DNA from: Mycobacterium intermedium
GTDB lineage: Bacteria > Actinomycetota > Actinomycetes > Mycobacteriales > Mycobacteriaceae
Direction of reading: 5' to 3'
Assembly (NCBI RefSeq): GCF_002086275.1
Contig: NZ_MVHT01000060.1
Location: forward strand, 1 to 40,975
Length of the DNA: 40,975 nt
The first letter of the stretch is position 1. Each line of letters opens with the position of its first letter. Below are positions 1-10,559 of this stretch, piece after piece. Below the pieces are notes generated by a model that saw nothing but the letters and a program-made list of their open reading frames with translations, searched no databases and was not told where the DNA came from. A program made the translations under genes and the position numbers.

Positions 1-639
1 CCCGTCACCGACATTGCCCAACCCCAAGTTCACACGGCCGATATCACCCAACCCGCCGTTTCCGTAGAACAGGCCACCGGACCCGCCGGCCCCGCCGTTG
101 GCCCCGACGCCGCCGGCCCCGCCGTTGCCTCCATGACCAAACAGTCCGGCAGATCCGCCGGCCCCACCATTGACCCCGGCTGCGCCGCTGCCGCCATTGC
201 CGCCATTGCCGAACAAGATGCCACCCGCCCCACCGGCCTGTCCCGTGCCGGGTGCGCCATCGGCACCGTTACCGATAAGTGGCCGTCCGAAAATCGCATT
301 TGTGGGCGCATTAACCAGTCCCAACAGCTGTTGCTCAACCGTTTGCAGGGGCGACGCGTTCAGCGTTTCGGCGGTTGCAAAGGCCTCGGCACTCCCGCGC
401 AAAGCTTGTACGAATTGCTGGTGAAACAGGCTTGCCTGCTCGCTGACCGTTTGATATTGCCGACCGTGGGCGGCAAACAGTTCAGAGAGTGCCAGGGACA
501 CCTCATCGTGAGCCGCAGCCGCCATCTGCGTCGTCGAAGCGGCCGCAGCCGCATTAGCGGCTTGGATCGATGAGCCAATCCCGCTTATATCGGTCAAGGC
601 TGCGGTTAGCGCCTCAGGCAAAATCGTCACAAATGACAT
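1..639 (-). CDS. PE_PGRS family protein, N-terminal part (runs off the left edge)
   Basis: Reading from ATG at 639 to the window edge gives 213 uninterrupted codons. Residues 1 to about 92 form a typical PE domain, starting MSFVTILPEALTAAL, rich in alanine and with the helical LSELFAAHGRQYQ segment. A linker with the family's PLIGNGADGAPGTG motif follows, then Gly-Gly-Ala/Asn repeats (GGAGG, GNGGNGG) that continue to position 1. PE domains direct export by ESX type VII secretion and PGRS proteins are usually cell-surface associated; the function of this one is unknown. The C-terminus is outside the window. A promoter with paired palindromes lies at 773-814, which would leave an untranslated leader of roughly 130 bases. 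I found no frameshift in the visible part. Confidence 0.9.
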   Translation of the reverse strand, partial: MSFVTILPEALTAALTDISGIGSSIQAANAAAAASTTQMAAAAHDEVSLALSELFAAHGRQYQTVSEQASLFHQQFVQALRGSAEAFATAETLNASPLQTVEQQLLGLVNAPTNAIFGRPLIGNGADGAPGTGQAGGAGGILFGNGGNGGSGAAGVNGGAGGSAGLFGHGGNGGAGGVGANGGAGGSGGLFYGNGGLGDIGRVNLGLGNVGDG

Positions 640-1141
640 CGGCTACCCCTACTCAGACTGGTTATGGAAGCCCGCCCGAAGCGCCTCACCTGCCGATACA
701 GCGCCGCAATCAACGCCGCAATGCAGCCCCGGAGACGAGATCTGGAACTCACTCGGGACGAACCAGTTACAGACTGTAGAACTTCTTCCAGATAATAGAT
801 AGAAGAGTTTCCAGATTCTTAGGGATTCCTTAAACCTGACCGGAGCCCTTCGCAACCGGCGAAGCAGCACGACTGCGACCGTGTGCCTCTTACCGTAGGT
901 GCGATAAATGCTTGCGCCAGACGCGCGCAGGCCTGGTGCCCGTTGCGCAAGCCGTGGGCCCTCGGCGCTGTTCCGTTGGCGAGTGGCAATTCGTTCGAGC
1001 GCAGTGACGCCGGCCGGGAAATACCCGCTTAGCTGCGAGCAGCACCGATTGGTCGTCAACATCGAGCGTTCGGTTCATACCCGGCACGTCGATCAAGTCC
1101 CGTCGGTGAGCACCGCGTTCGTGAACGAGTATTCGTATGTC
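640..1141. other. Spacer between PE_PGRS gene and amidase; twin operators, no convincing gene
   Basis: About 500 bases without a gene I can support. The interval holds the paired palindromes at 777-814. Between about 1141 and 1000 on the minus strand, a short protein-like stretch (YEYSFTNAVLTDGT) meets another (IDVPGMNRTLDVDD) in a different frame across one missing base near 1098. This could be a decayed gene, but I cannot name a family. Confidence 0.4.
777..814. promoter_or_regulatory. Twin palindromic operators ahead of the PE_PGRS gene
   Basis: TAGAACTTCTTCCAG at 777-791 and TAGAAGAGTTTCCAG at 800-814 share the pattern TAGAA-N4-TTCCAG, an imperfect dyad, with starts 23 bp apart. On the minus strand a -10-like TACAGT (778-773) overlaps the proximal copy and points at the PE_PGRS gene. 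The same arrangement recurs at 2563-2600. The role as a repressor or activator site is inferred. Confidence 0.5.
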
Positions 1142-2551
1142 TTAGATCCGCCCATGCGTGCGGGTCTCTTCAATTCGGGGGCGTGGACACTCGGCCTCGA
1201 TCAGATAAGCGAGTTCAAGTAGTGTCTGCTCGCCGCCGAATTGGCCGGCGAGTTGCACCCCAATGGGCAGCCCTTCTCGGGAGAGTGCAACAGGCAGTGA
1301 TATCGCCGGTGTGCCATCGACGTTATTCGGCGCAGTGAAAGCCGCGAACTGCAAGAGTCTCGTCCGCAGGACGTCGAATGGCGTCGTCGGACTCAGATGT
1401 CCCAGCGGTGGCACAGCGTGTGCGACCACGGGCGACAGGACCACATCGCAGTCGGTGATGTGACGGAAGCGGGACCTCGCGAGCTTGCGTAGGCGCCGTA
1501 TTGCGCCAGGGGCCTTGCGGATGTTGCGGGCAAAGTGGCGCCGCAGTCCTTCTGTAAGGCCGTCAATTTTCCTGACGTCGAAGTCTCGGCCGAAGGCGAT
1601 CGGGCCGCCGGCCGCTGACATCGTGGCAAGCAAACCCCAATACATGGTGAAATCGTCGGTGAACTGTCGATCCCCTACTGTAGCGACAGGCTCGAGAATG
1701 TGGCCGTGCGACTCAAGCACCTTGGCGACACGTTCGACAGCGTCCCTGATCTGCGGGTGCACCTCGACGCCGTCAGCATCTGCGACGGTGACGCCGATGC
1801 GCAGGCATCGGGAACCCGGCCCTTCGACACGGCCTAATGGTGGCAGATGCGGATTACTCCAGACTCTCGCCATGGCGGCATGGAATTCCGCAGTGTCACG
1901 CACGGTGCGGGTCAAGACACCTTCCGAGACCACTTTCACCGGAAAGACTGCCTCCATCGAGGTACGCACATGACGGCCCCGGGTCGGCTTGAGCCCGACC
2001 AGTCCGGTACATGCGGCGGGGATACGGATTGACCCGCCACCGTCATTGGCATGCGCAATAGGAACCACTCCACTTGCCACGAGTGCTGCGGCCCCGCCCG
2101 AGGAGCCCCCAGCCGAGTACTCCGGGTTCCACGGATTACGCACCGGCAACCCGGTCCGATACTCGGCTGTCGCATTGAATCCGAACTCGGGAAGCCGACT
2201 CTTACCAACCAACGCCAGCCCCGTTGCCCGCAATTGCTTAACGTACGGATCGTCAGACTTGGCTGGCTTGGCAGTAAAAGCTTCGCTACCGTGGCCACTC
2301 GGCATTCCGGCCACATCCAAGTTGTCTTTGACGAACGTTGCGACACCAAAGAACGGCCCGGCCGTTGAGGGAGCCGACCCATCGAATGTTTCAAACGCAA
2401 TTGGCGCCAGGTCGGCGACGCGTCGTGCACGTTGGCGCACTGCTGCCACCAGCTCAGTTGGACTGACATGACCGTCCCTGACCAGGACCGCAAGCGTCAT
2501 CGCATCGTGATCTGCGAGAAGGTCGTTCGAAAAAGCATGCATGCGATCCAT
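1142..2551 (-). CDS. Amidase signature family amidohydrolase
   Basis: A 469-residue protein of the amidase signature (AS) family, which hydrolyses carboxylic amides to acid and ammonia. The Ser-cisSer-Lys triad is visible: Lys75 in VKDNLD, Ser150 in the SAGGSSGG motif and Ser174 in NDGGGSIRIPA. The spacings of 75 and 24 residues match the classic enzymes. Length is normal and there is no signal peptide, so it is probably cytosolic. The natural substrate cannot be read from the sequence. The ATG at 2551 has no Shine-Dalgarno, but a -10-like TATAGT at 2564-2559 places the likely transcription start at or next to the ATG, so the message may be leaderless. Paired palindromes at 2563-2600 overlap this promoter. 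Confidence 0.88.
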   Translation of the reverse strand: MDRMHAFSNDLLADHDAMTLAVLVRDGHVSPTELVAAVRQRARRVADLAPIAFETFDGSAPSTAGPFFGVATFVKDNLDVAGMPSGHGSEAFTAKPAKSDDPYVKQLRATGLALVGKSRLPEFGFNATAEYRTGLPVRNPWNPEYSAGGSSGGAAALVASGVVPIAHANDGGGSIRIPAACTGLVGLKPTRGRHVRTSMEAVFPVKVVSEGVLTRTVRDTAEFHAAMARVWSNPHLPPLGRVEGPGSRCLRIGVTVADADGVEVHPQIRDAVERVAKVLESHGHILEPVATVGDRQFTDDFTMYWGLLATMSAAGGPIAFGRDFDVRKIDGLTEGLRRHFARNIRKAPGAIRRLRKLARSRFRHITDCDVVLSPVVAHAVPPLGHLSPTTPFDVLRTRLLQFAAFTAPNNVDGTPAISLPVALSREGLPIGVQLAGQFGGEQTLLELAYLIEAECPRPRIEETRTHGRI

Positions 2552-2562
2552 CGAGTAGACTA

Positions 2563-2600
2563 TAGAAGAAATTCCAGTTTTTTCCTAGAACTTCTTCCAG
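2563..2600. promoter_or_regulatory. Twin palindromic operators overlapping the amidase promoter
   Basis: TAGAAGAAATTCCAG (2563-2577) and TAGAACTTCTTCCAG (2586-2600) lie 23 bp apart start to start. The second is identical over 15 bases to the copy at 777-791. The minus-strand -10-like TATAGT (2564-2559) touches the proximal copy. Binding there would be expected to block RNA polymerase; this is inference from position. Confidence 0.55.
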
Positions 2601-2680
2601 GTAGTCCTGCCTTGTCGCCGCCAGGACCGGACGGGCCGACCAGCATAGAGATAGAGACCACGCGCAACACCGAGCCCCTG

Positions 2681-3376
2681 TTACCACATGGGTGACCACG
2701 TAGAGGTGCGCAACAGCCGACGCGTCCACTCGCGCAGGTCCAACGCATCATGCATCCAAGCTCCAGGAGTGCGACACTCCCCGGGCGTCCGGGTACGCAA
2801 CAGATCAAATAGCGCGTCCGGCCGCTGAATACGCTGAATCAGCGTTACCTCATTTTGCAGCTGGCTGACCAGCGCGGGCTGAAACGCGGCGCGCATATTA
2901 CACATGGAAGACGGACCCTCCAGGCTGCTGGCATACAACTCGCCGCAACGTTCGACGCATGCCGGTAAGGCATTCCGGTAAGGCCACAAAGTCTCTTCGA
3001 TGTAGATACTCGAGGCATGCTGCACCCCGCCGATCGGGACCTTGTCAAGCGCGACGTCCCGCAACGGCGACCAGGGCAGCGGTACGAGCAGCTTGGCTTC
3101 GACCTCATGGCGAAGCTGGTCGATCTCGCGAATCCACTTGTTCAAGTCACCATTTTGGATCCGCCGACAAAGGTGGTCCCATGCGACTCCATCCTGAATC
3201 GCAGTGATCGTCGTGACGCTACTGTTTGGTCCGCTGCCGCATATTTGGTCGGCGTACCATAGCAACCTGGCGTCGTCGCTGGCGCCCAGCATCGGCATCC
3301 AGCCTTCGCGAAACAGCGCCTGGAAAGCGCCCTTGGCGCACGCCCGCACCTTGTGTACTTCATGCATGAAAAGCAC
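2681..3376 (-). CDS. Conserved-looking protein of unknown function (possible NIPSNAP-like fold)
   Basis: An open frame of 231 residues. I prefer the GTG at 3376 because GGAGG lies 8 bases upstream; GTG at 3391 and ATG at 3367 are alternatives. The N-terminus (LFMHEVHKVRA, then a GWMPML segment) and a later basic, charged stretch resemble dimeric alpha/beta-barrel NIPSNAP-like proteins, in which a beta strand is followed by a helix with a conserved tryptophan. This is a weak resemblance. There is no signal peptide or membrane segment. The gene lies upstream of the amidase in the same direction, 129 bases away, but the amidase seems to have its own promoter. Function not recognised. Confidence 0.6.
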   Translation of the reverse strand: MLFMHEVHKVRACAKGAFQALFREGWMPMLGASDDARLLWYADQICGSGPNSSVTTITAIQDGVAWDHLCRRIQNGDLNKWIREIDQLRHEVEAKLLVPLPWSPLRDVALDKVPIGGVQHASSIYIEETLWPYRNALPACVERCGELYASSLEGPSSMCNMRAAFQPALVSQLQNEVTLIQRIQRPDALFDLLRTRTPGECRTPGAWMHDALDLREWTRRLLRTSTWSPMW

Positions 3377-3859
3377 GCGCAGAACCTCCACGAAGAGGAT
3401 CCATGAGCCCGCTAGCAGCAGAGATGGATCGACGTTTGGCAGCTACCTCTTGAGTCGCGCCGTCGCGATCACGGCCGAGGGGAGCGGGTAATGAGTGCCT
3501 GCTCTTCGTGCGCGGTCGGCAACACGTTCCACGGCACAATGAGCCCAACCTTCAGACGTTCCCGCGACCGCCCCGCGAACGACAAAGGGCTTATCGCGCC
3601 TAGATACTAACCCAGATCTAGAAAATCTTACAGAAGATGGGCAGGGCGCCCACATGATTTGAGCGCGTGGCCGGTGTTGGTGCCTCAGTTACTTTGAGCA
3701 CGTGGCCTGCAAGGCTTGCTCGATGTGCTCTGCAAGATCGACGGTCGAGAGACGTCAGGTGACGAACAACAAGCCGAGGTGGGTACGTTGCCAGCAGCAA
3801 CATAGCTCGCGGACAAGTAAGTCCCACATTCGGCGACTTCGCGACCTGAGCTCGCAGGT
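3377..3859. other. Spacer with degenerate operator-like sites and possible gene remnants
   Basis: About 480 bases with no supported gene. TAGATACTAACCCAG (3601-3615) and TAGAAAATCTTACAG (3619-3633) are weak relatives of the palindromes at 777 and 2563, but are spaced 18 rather than 23 bp. A 14-base near-repeat TTGAGC(G/A)CGTGGCC occurs at 3659-3672 and 3694-3707. Minus-strand frames around 3800-3690 read like broken coding sequence (STVDLAEHIEQALQ between stops). Confidence 0.35.
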
Positions 3860-5146
3860 CTAACCGACCGCCTCGTCCGGCTCGGAGAACGGCGCCCCGA
3901 TACCGTGCACCGGGCTGTAACCGCGCTTGCGCGCCTTGGCCACGGCCTCCCGGACCAGCCGGTAGAGGGCAACGAAGGCGGCATGGTCGCTCACCACGAA
4001 CGGTGTCAGCAACCGGTTGTGCACCACCGCGAAACCCACTCCGGTCGACGGGTCGTTCCAGCCGACCGAGCCGCCCATTCCGACGTGACCGAAGCCCGGC
4101 ATGGCGTTGCCGAACGGCAAGCTGTGATAACCCAGGTGGAAATTCAGCGGTACGACGAGGTTGCGATCCCGTTGAATCATCCGCTCGCCGGTCAGCCCCG
4201 TCACCAATCGCCGCGACAGGAACCGGGTGCCGTCGATCTCGCCGCCGTTGGCCAGCGCGCCGTACATGCGCGCCAACGCCCGGGCCGTCACGACGCCGTT
4301 GGCCGCCGGTATCTCCGCATCCAGCATGGGCGTGTCGCCTTGGACGCTCTCGATGACGCCCGGGAAGTACATGGACCGGTAGCCGCTGGAGAACTGATGG
4401 GCGATTTTTCGAACGGCGGAGGTCAGGACCGGATTGGCGGCAATGTCCTGCGGCATGATGATCTGGGTCGCCCGAGTGGGGGCGTTCGCCGGCGGGCGCC
4501 CGAGATGGATGCCGTCGGTGCCCAACGGTTCGGCAAGCTCCTCGCGGAACAGCACCCGCATGTCCTTGCCGGTGACCGCCCTGGCCAAGCCCGACATCAG
4601 CCAGCCGAACGTCAGCGCGTGATAGGCGGGTTTGCCTAGATGGCGGCCGGGAGGCGCTGCGGCAAGTCGCTCCTCCATAACAACGTGATTCAGCAAGTCT
4701 TCTTGAGTCGCGCCGCGCAGCCCGGACAGGCCGGCCTGGTGTCGCATGACATCGCGAACCGTCATCTCCGATTTGCCATTGGCCCCGAACTCGTGCCAGT
4801 ACTCGGCAACTGGAGCGTCGTAGTCGATCAGCCCCCGATCGGCGAGGCGATGGATGACGGTGGCGGCCATACCCTTGGTCGCCGAGAACACCATGGGCGC
4901 GCTGTCTGCCGACCAGGGCACCTCCCCGTCCCGGTCAGCCCACCCTTTCCAGATATCGACGACGGGTTGGCCGTCGAGATAGACCGCCAGAGCCCCGCCG
5001 CCGAACCGGTGCCCGGGGAACATGGTGGAAAAGGCACGAACGACGCAAGCAAAGTGCGAGTCCGCAGCGCCAAACACACCATGCCCTGCGTCAGGAGCAC
5101 CGTGGTAAGGGTCCGCGCGGCGATTGACTCCGATGTCTACCGTCAC
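3860..5146 (-). CDS. lipL: Beta-lactamase-fold esterase/lipase LipL
   Basis: A 428-residue serine hydrolase of the class C beta-lactamase/EstB family, matching M. tuberculosis LipL (Rv1497). The nucleophile motif SxxK is SATK at residues 88-91 (Ser88, Lys91). A tyrosine, Tyr175 in PAYHALTFGW, sits where the second catalytic motif is expected, and GHVGMGGSVGW near the C-terminus corresponds to the third motif. Related enzymes hydrolyse short to medium acyl esters. There is no obvious signal peptide. The GTG at 5146 has little Shine-Dalgarno. It follows meaB by 63 bases in the same direction and keeps the meaB-lipL neighbourhood known from M. tuberculosis. A metabolic link to methylmalonyl-CoA mutase is not evident. 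Confidence 0.9.
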   Translation of the reverse strand: MTVDIGVNRRADPYHGAPDAGHGVFGAADSHFACVVRAFSTMFPGHRFGGGALAVYLDGQPVVDIWKGWADRDGEVPWSADSAPMVFSATKGMAATVIHRLADRGLIDYDAPVAEYWHEFGANGKSEMTVRDVMRHQAGLSGLRGATQEDLLNHVVMEERLAAAPPGRHLGKPAYHALTFGWLMSGLARAVTGKDMRVLFREELAEPLGTDGIHLGRPPANAPTRATQIIMPQDIAANPVLTSAVRKIAHQFSSGYRSMYFPGVIESVQGDTPMLDAEIPAANGVVTARALARMYGALANGGEIDGTRFLSRRLVTGLTGERMIQRDRNLVVPLNFHLGYHSLPFGNAMPGFGHVGMGGSVGWNDPSTGVGFAVVHNRLLTPFVVSDHAAFVALYRLVREAVAKARKRGYSPVHGIGAPFSEPDEAVG

Positions 5147-5209
5147 AGCGTCGAATTTACTAGGAGTTTCAGATAAGCGCTGGCAAACAATGATTAATTT
5201 ACCTTTCCG

Positions 5210-6181
5210 TTATTGCGTCGCGACTGACAGAATTTGCTGAGCAGCGAGCGCCGGCGTCAATTCCCCCGCCCGGACCTGACGCTCCACCTCGGCACGTATC
5301 TTGCGCACTTCTGGGTGAGACAGCACCCGGTCCAGGACCTCGTCACGAACCATCTGCCAGGTCCAGTCCACTTGCTGATCACGCCGACGGGCTTCGAACT
5401 CGCCTGCGTCGGTGAGCACCTTGCGGTGCCGCTCGATGGTCTCCCACAGCTCGGCCAGTCCACTGCCCTCCACCGCGCTCATGGTGAGAACCGGTGGCCG
5501 CCAGAGCGTTTCGCGCGGGTAGATCAACCTGATGGCCGCGGACAGCTCGCGCGCGGCCAGTCGCGCCTCCCGCAGGTGGTCGCCGTCGGCCTTGTTCACC
5601 ACGACGATGTCAGCGAGTTCCAGCACGCCCTTCTTGATGCCTTGCAACTGATCACCGGTGCGGGCCAGGGTCAGCAGCACGAAGGTGTCGACCATTTTGG
5701 CCACCGCGACCTCGGATTGGCCGACACCGACCGTCTCGATCAGGATGATGTCGAACCCGGCGGCCTCCAATAACACCACCGTTTCCCTGGTGGCCTTCGC
5801 CACCCCGCCCAACGTTCCCGAAGTCGGAGACGGGCGGATGTAGGCGTCCGGGTGGGTCGCCAGCCTGGCCATCCGGGTCTTGTCACCCAAGATCGAACCG
5901 CCGGTGCGCGTCGAGGAGGGGTCGACGGCCAGCACCGCCACCTTGTGCCCTTGCTCGATCAGGTGCATGCCGAGCGCTTCGATGCTGGTGGACTTGCCCA
6001 CCCCCGGCACCCCGGTGATGCCCACCCGGTGGGCGTTGCCGGAATCCGGCAGCAGCTCCAGCAGCAGTTGCTGGGCCCGCTCGCGGTGGTCGGCGCGCGT
6101 CGATTCGAGCATCGTGATGGCCCGCGGTAGGGCCGCGCGATCACCAGCGCGGATAGCGTCGGCCAAGTTTTTCGACGTCAT
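5210..6181 (-). CDS. meaB: Methylmalonyl-CoA mutase-associated GTPase MeaB
   Basis: A 323-residue G3E-family P-loop GTPase that loads and protects the adenosylcobalamin cofactor of methylmalonyl-CoA mutase. Walker A is GVPGVGKS at residues 57-64. The switch region contains DPSSTRTGGSILGDK, the G3 segment is ETVGVGQSE, and NKADGD provides guanine specificity. A C-terminal helical dimerisation arm is present. The ATG at 6181 follows mutB after only 76 bases, so it is probably read from the mutAB message. The gap is almost filled by a 61-bp palindromic repeat. In M. tuberculosis this interval holds the mazEF4 toxin-antitoxin pair, which is absent here. Confidence 0.94.
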   Translation of the reverse strand: MTSKNLADAIRAGDRAALPRAITMLESTRADHRERAQQLLLELLPDSGNAHRVGITGVPGVGKSTSIEALGMHLIEQGHKVAVLAVDPSSTRTGGSILGDKTRMARLATHPDAYIRPSPTSGTLGGVAKATRETVVLLEAAGFDIILIETVGVGQSEVAVAKMVDTFVLLTLARTGDQLQGIKKGVLELADIVVVNKADGDHLREARLAARELSAAIRLIYPRETLWRPPVLTMSAVEGSGLAELWETIERHRKVLTDAGEFEARRRDQQVDWTWQMVRDEVLDRVLSHPEVRKIRAEVERQVRAGELTPALAAQQILSVATQ

Positions 6182-6186
6182 CGGAT

Positions 6187-6247
6187 GTTGACTCTGCGCT
6201 CAGGGCGCGCCCTACCCGCATTTTGTCGCCATAGCCGCAGAGTCAAC
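6187..6247 (-). repeat. 61-bp dispersed palindromic repeat, copy 1
   Basis: GTTGACTCTGCG (6187-6198) and CGCAGAGTCAAC (6236-6247) are perfect 12-base inverted arms. The reverse complement of the whole 61 bases aligns end to end with 34663-34723, including the inner GGCTA and CCCTGAGCGCAGAGT segments. It lies between mutB and meaB and could form an RNA hairpin in the operon transcript. Probably a small non-coding mobile or repetitive palindromic unit; this is inferred. Confidence 0.75.
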
Positions 6248-6257
6248 GCCGTATGCA

Positions 6258-8519
<2,262 letters not shown>

Positions 8520-10379
8520 CTAGGCTCCCAACCGGGTCAGCAGTTCCGAAAGCGCTTCGACTGCATTGATTTTCGCGGTCAGATAATCGTCGGGCCGGTC
8601 TTGGGCCTCCCCCAGTGCCCGCTCCGGTCCGGCCAGGTACACACGCTCAACACCGGCGCTGCGCGCCGCGCGCACCACATCGCCCGCCTCGTCGGCGTAG
8701 CGCTTGTCGGTGCCGCAGATCACCGCGACGGTCAAAGAGCCGGCTTTCGCGACGGCATCGGCCACCCCCGCGGCGTCGACGGTGCCGGGGTTGACGGCCT
8801 CAATACCGCCCGAGGCCAACAGGTTTGTTGCGAACGTGGCGCGAATGTTGTGCTCGGCCAGTGGGCCCAACGGCAGTAGCAGCACTTGCGGCCGCTTGTC
8901 CTCCTTGGCCAGGTAGGCGTCCGACCGGTCGCGCAGCGCCTCGAACTCGGCGGCATAGCGCACCACGTGTCCGGCTCGGCCCAACGAGTCGCCCTGCGGC
9001 AGTGGGGGTTCACCCAGGTTCGGGAACTCGTTGACACCGGTGACCGCGATGCGCCGATGCGCGATGTCGTCCGCACGCCGCGCGGCGATCTCGCCGATCT
9101 GTCCGGCCAGCCAGTCGTGTGCTTCGGCGAAGCCACCGCGGGCTTCGATGGCCTGGAAGTGCTCCCAGGCCCGCTCGGCGAGCTCTTTGGTCAGGTCTTC
9201 GACGAACCATGACCCACCGGCCGGGTCCAGCACGCGGCCGACGTGGGACTCTTCCAGCAGCAGCAGCTGGGTATTGCGGGCGATCCGGCGGGCGAAGCTG
9301 GTCGCGGTTCCGGGCCACCCGCCGGGGATGGCCACGTCGAACGCGTACACCAGCACCGTGTCGGCACCACCGACTCCCGCCCCGAACGCCGCCAGCGTGC
9401 AGCGCAGCATGTTCACCCAGGGGTCGCGCTGGGTCATCATCGGCAGTGAGGTTTCGGCGTGCACGACCGCAGCGCCCCGGTCCGCGTCTCCCGCCACCTC
9501 GGCGACGCGCGCCCACAGCACACGAGCCGCACGCATCTTTGCCACGGTCATGAACTGGTCGTCATCGGCGGCCAGCCGGAAGCTGATCTGCCCCAGCGCA
9601 TCACCGAGCGGCAGTCCGGATTCGATGAGCAGCCGAACGTAGGCCACCGCGGCCGCGATGGTGGCCCCGAGCTCCCACGCCGCTGTGGCGCCGAGATTGT
9701 GGAAAGCGGGTCCGTCGACGGTGATGGCCCGCACCCCTTGCTGGCCGGCCGCGCGGGCGGCGACGGCGACCACGTCCTCGATGGACGGGGCGTCGCGGTC
9801 GCTGAATGTCGCCGTCAGGGGGTCGGCGCCCAGGTCGATCGACACCTTCGCGCGCTGGTCGGCGTCCACCTCACCGGCCAGGGCCAGCAGAACGTCAGCG
9901 GCCTGCGGGTAGTGGGCGCCCGCGTCCAGGATCACCGGCGCCATGCTCAGGTACACGCCTTGGAGCAGGGCCCCGAGTTGATCGGGAGCCACACCGGAGT
10001 CCCCCACTCGGATGAGCAGCCCGCTCACGCCTTCGTTGAGCGCGGCCAGCAATGCGTCGTTTGCTTCGGCCGTAGCCAGCCCGGGCAGCGGGAACGCCTC
10101 GACGACTTTCCAGCCGGACTTGACGTCGCGCAATGCGTCGCCGCCGCGCACGAAGGGCCATTCGCCCGGCAGCGGCGCTTCGGGCAGCTCATCGAAGACC
10201 GTGTAGAGCGGCCGGATGGAAAAGCCGTCATACGTGGGGGTGTTGAGACGCTGTTCGGGCTCGTCGCCCAGTTCGGCTGGGTCGGTACGAGTGCTCTTGG
10301 CCAGCACCCCAGCTACCGCACTGCGCCAACGCCCGCGAACCTGTTCTAGGTCGGCGAGTTCGGGTACATCAATGGACAC
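8520..10379 (-). CDS. mutA: Methylmalonyl-CoA mutase small subunit
   Basis: A 619-residue paralogue of the large subunit that forms the MutA-MutB heterodimer. The barrel domain is recognisable (YDGFSIRPLYT, then ARRIARNTQLLLLEES). The C-terminal flavodoxin-like domain lacks the DxHxxG cobalamin signature: the equivalent strand reads LLPLGPLAEHNIRATF. It is therefore non-catalytic, as usual for the family. The GTG at 10379 has GGAG about 7 bases upstream. It is the first gene of the mutA-mutB-meaB(-lipL) operon; its promoter must lie in the 180-base divergent spacer shared with the gene at 10560. Confidence 0.95.
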   Translation of the reverse strand: MSIDVPELADLEQVRGRWRSAVAGVLAKSTRTDPAELGDEPEQRLNTPTYDGFSIRPLYTVFDELPEAPLPGEWPFVRGGDALRDVKSGWKVVEAFPLPGLATAEANDALLAALNEGVSGLLIRVGDSGVAPDQLGALLQGVYLSMAPVILDAGAHYPQAADVLLALAGEVDADQRAKVSIDLGADPLTATFSDRDAPSIEDVVAVAARAAGQQGVRAITVDGPAFHNLGATAAWELGATIAAAVAYVRLLIESGLPLGDALGQISFRLAADDDQFMTVAKMRAARVLWARVAEVAGDADRGAAVVHAETSLPMMTQRDPWVNMLRCTLAAFGAGVGGADTVLVYAFDVAIPGGWPGTATSFARRIARNTQLLLLEESHVGRVLDPAGGSWFVEDLTKELAERAWEHFQAIEARGGFAEAHDWLAGQIGEIAARRADDIAHRRIAVTGVNEFPNLGEPPLPQGDSLGRAGHVVRYAAEFEALRDRSDAYLAKEDKRPQVLLLPLGPLAEHNIRATFATNLLASGGIEAVNPGTVDAAGVADAVAKAGSLTVAVICGTDKRYADEAGDVVRAARSAGVERVYLAGPERALGEAQDRPDDYLTAKINAVEALSELLTRLGA

Positions 10380-10545
10380 CGACTGCTCCTATTTTCGCAG
10401 CAAGGACACGTTGCTTCCGGCCTGCAATTTACTAATAAGGCTAGTTGATTGCGCACCCGGAATTTACCGCCCCGCCTGGCGTCCCGACGCCGCGGTGTGA
10501 CAAGAAACGCCAGCCTAAGGACACAACACATTCATTTTCGCCCCG

Positions 10546-10551
10546 TACCCT
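10546..10551 (+). promoter_or_regulatory. -10 element of a leaderless promoter
   Basis: TACCCT fits the mycobacterial TANNNT -10 pattern and ends 8 bases before the GTG at 10560, so the transcript probably starts at the initiation codon. No Shine-Dalgarno precedes that GTG. Confidence 0.45.
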
Positions 10552-10559
10552 TGAATGCC

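Noticed and set aside
30..338. Open frame on the minus strand overlapping the PE_PGRS gene, looking at first like a frameshifted PGRS region
   Set aside because: Reading from ATG 639 stays open to the window edge with proper Gly-Gly-Ala repeats; the other frame is a shadow of the repeats.
649..1062. 137-codon minus-strand frame between the PE_PGRS gene and the amidase
   Set aside because: It overlaps the twin operators and promoter, has no start signal and no recognisable family; at best part of a decayed gene.
3443..3827. Short minus-strand frames downstream of lipL
   Set aside because: Short, overlapping, without a ribosome site or domain; listed only as possible remnants.
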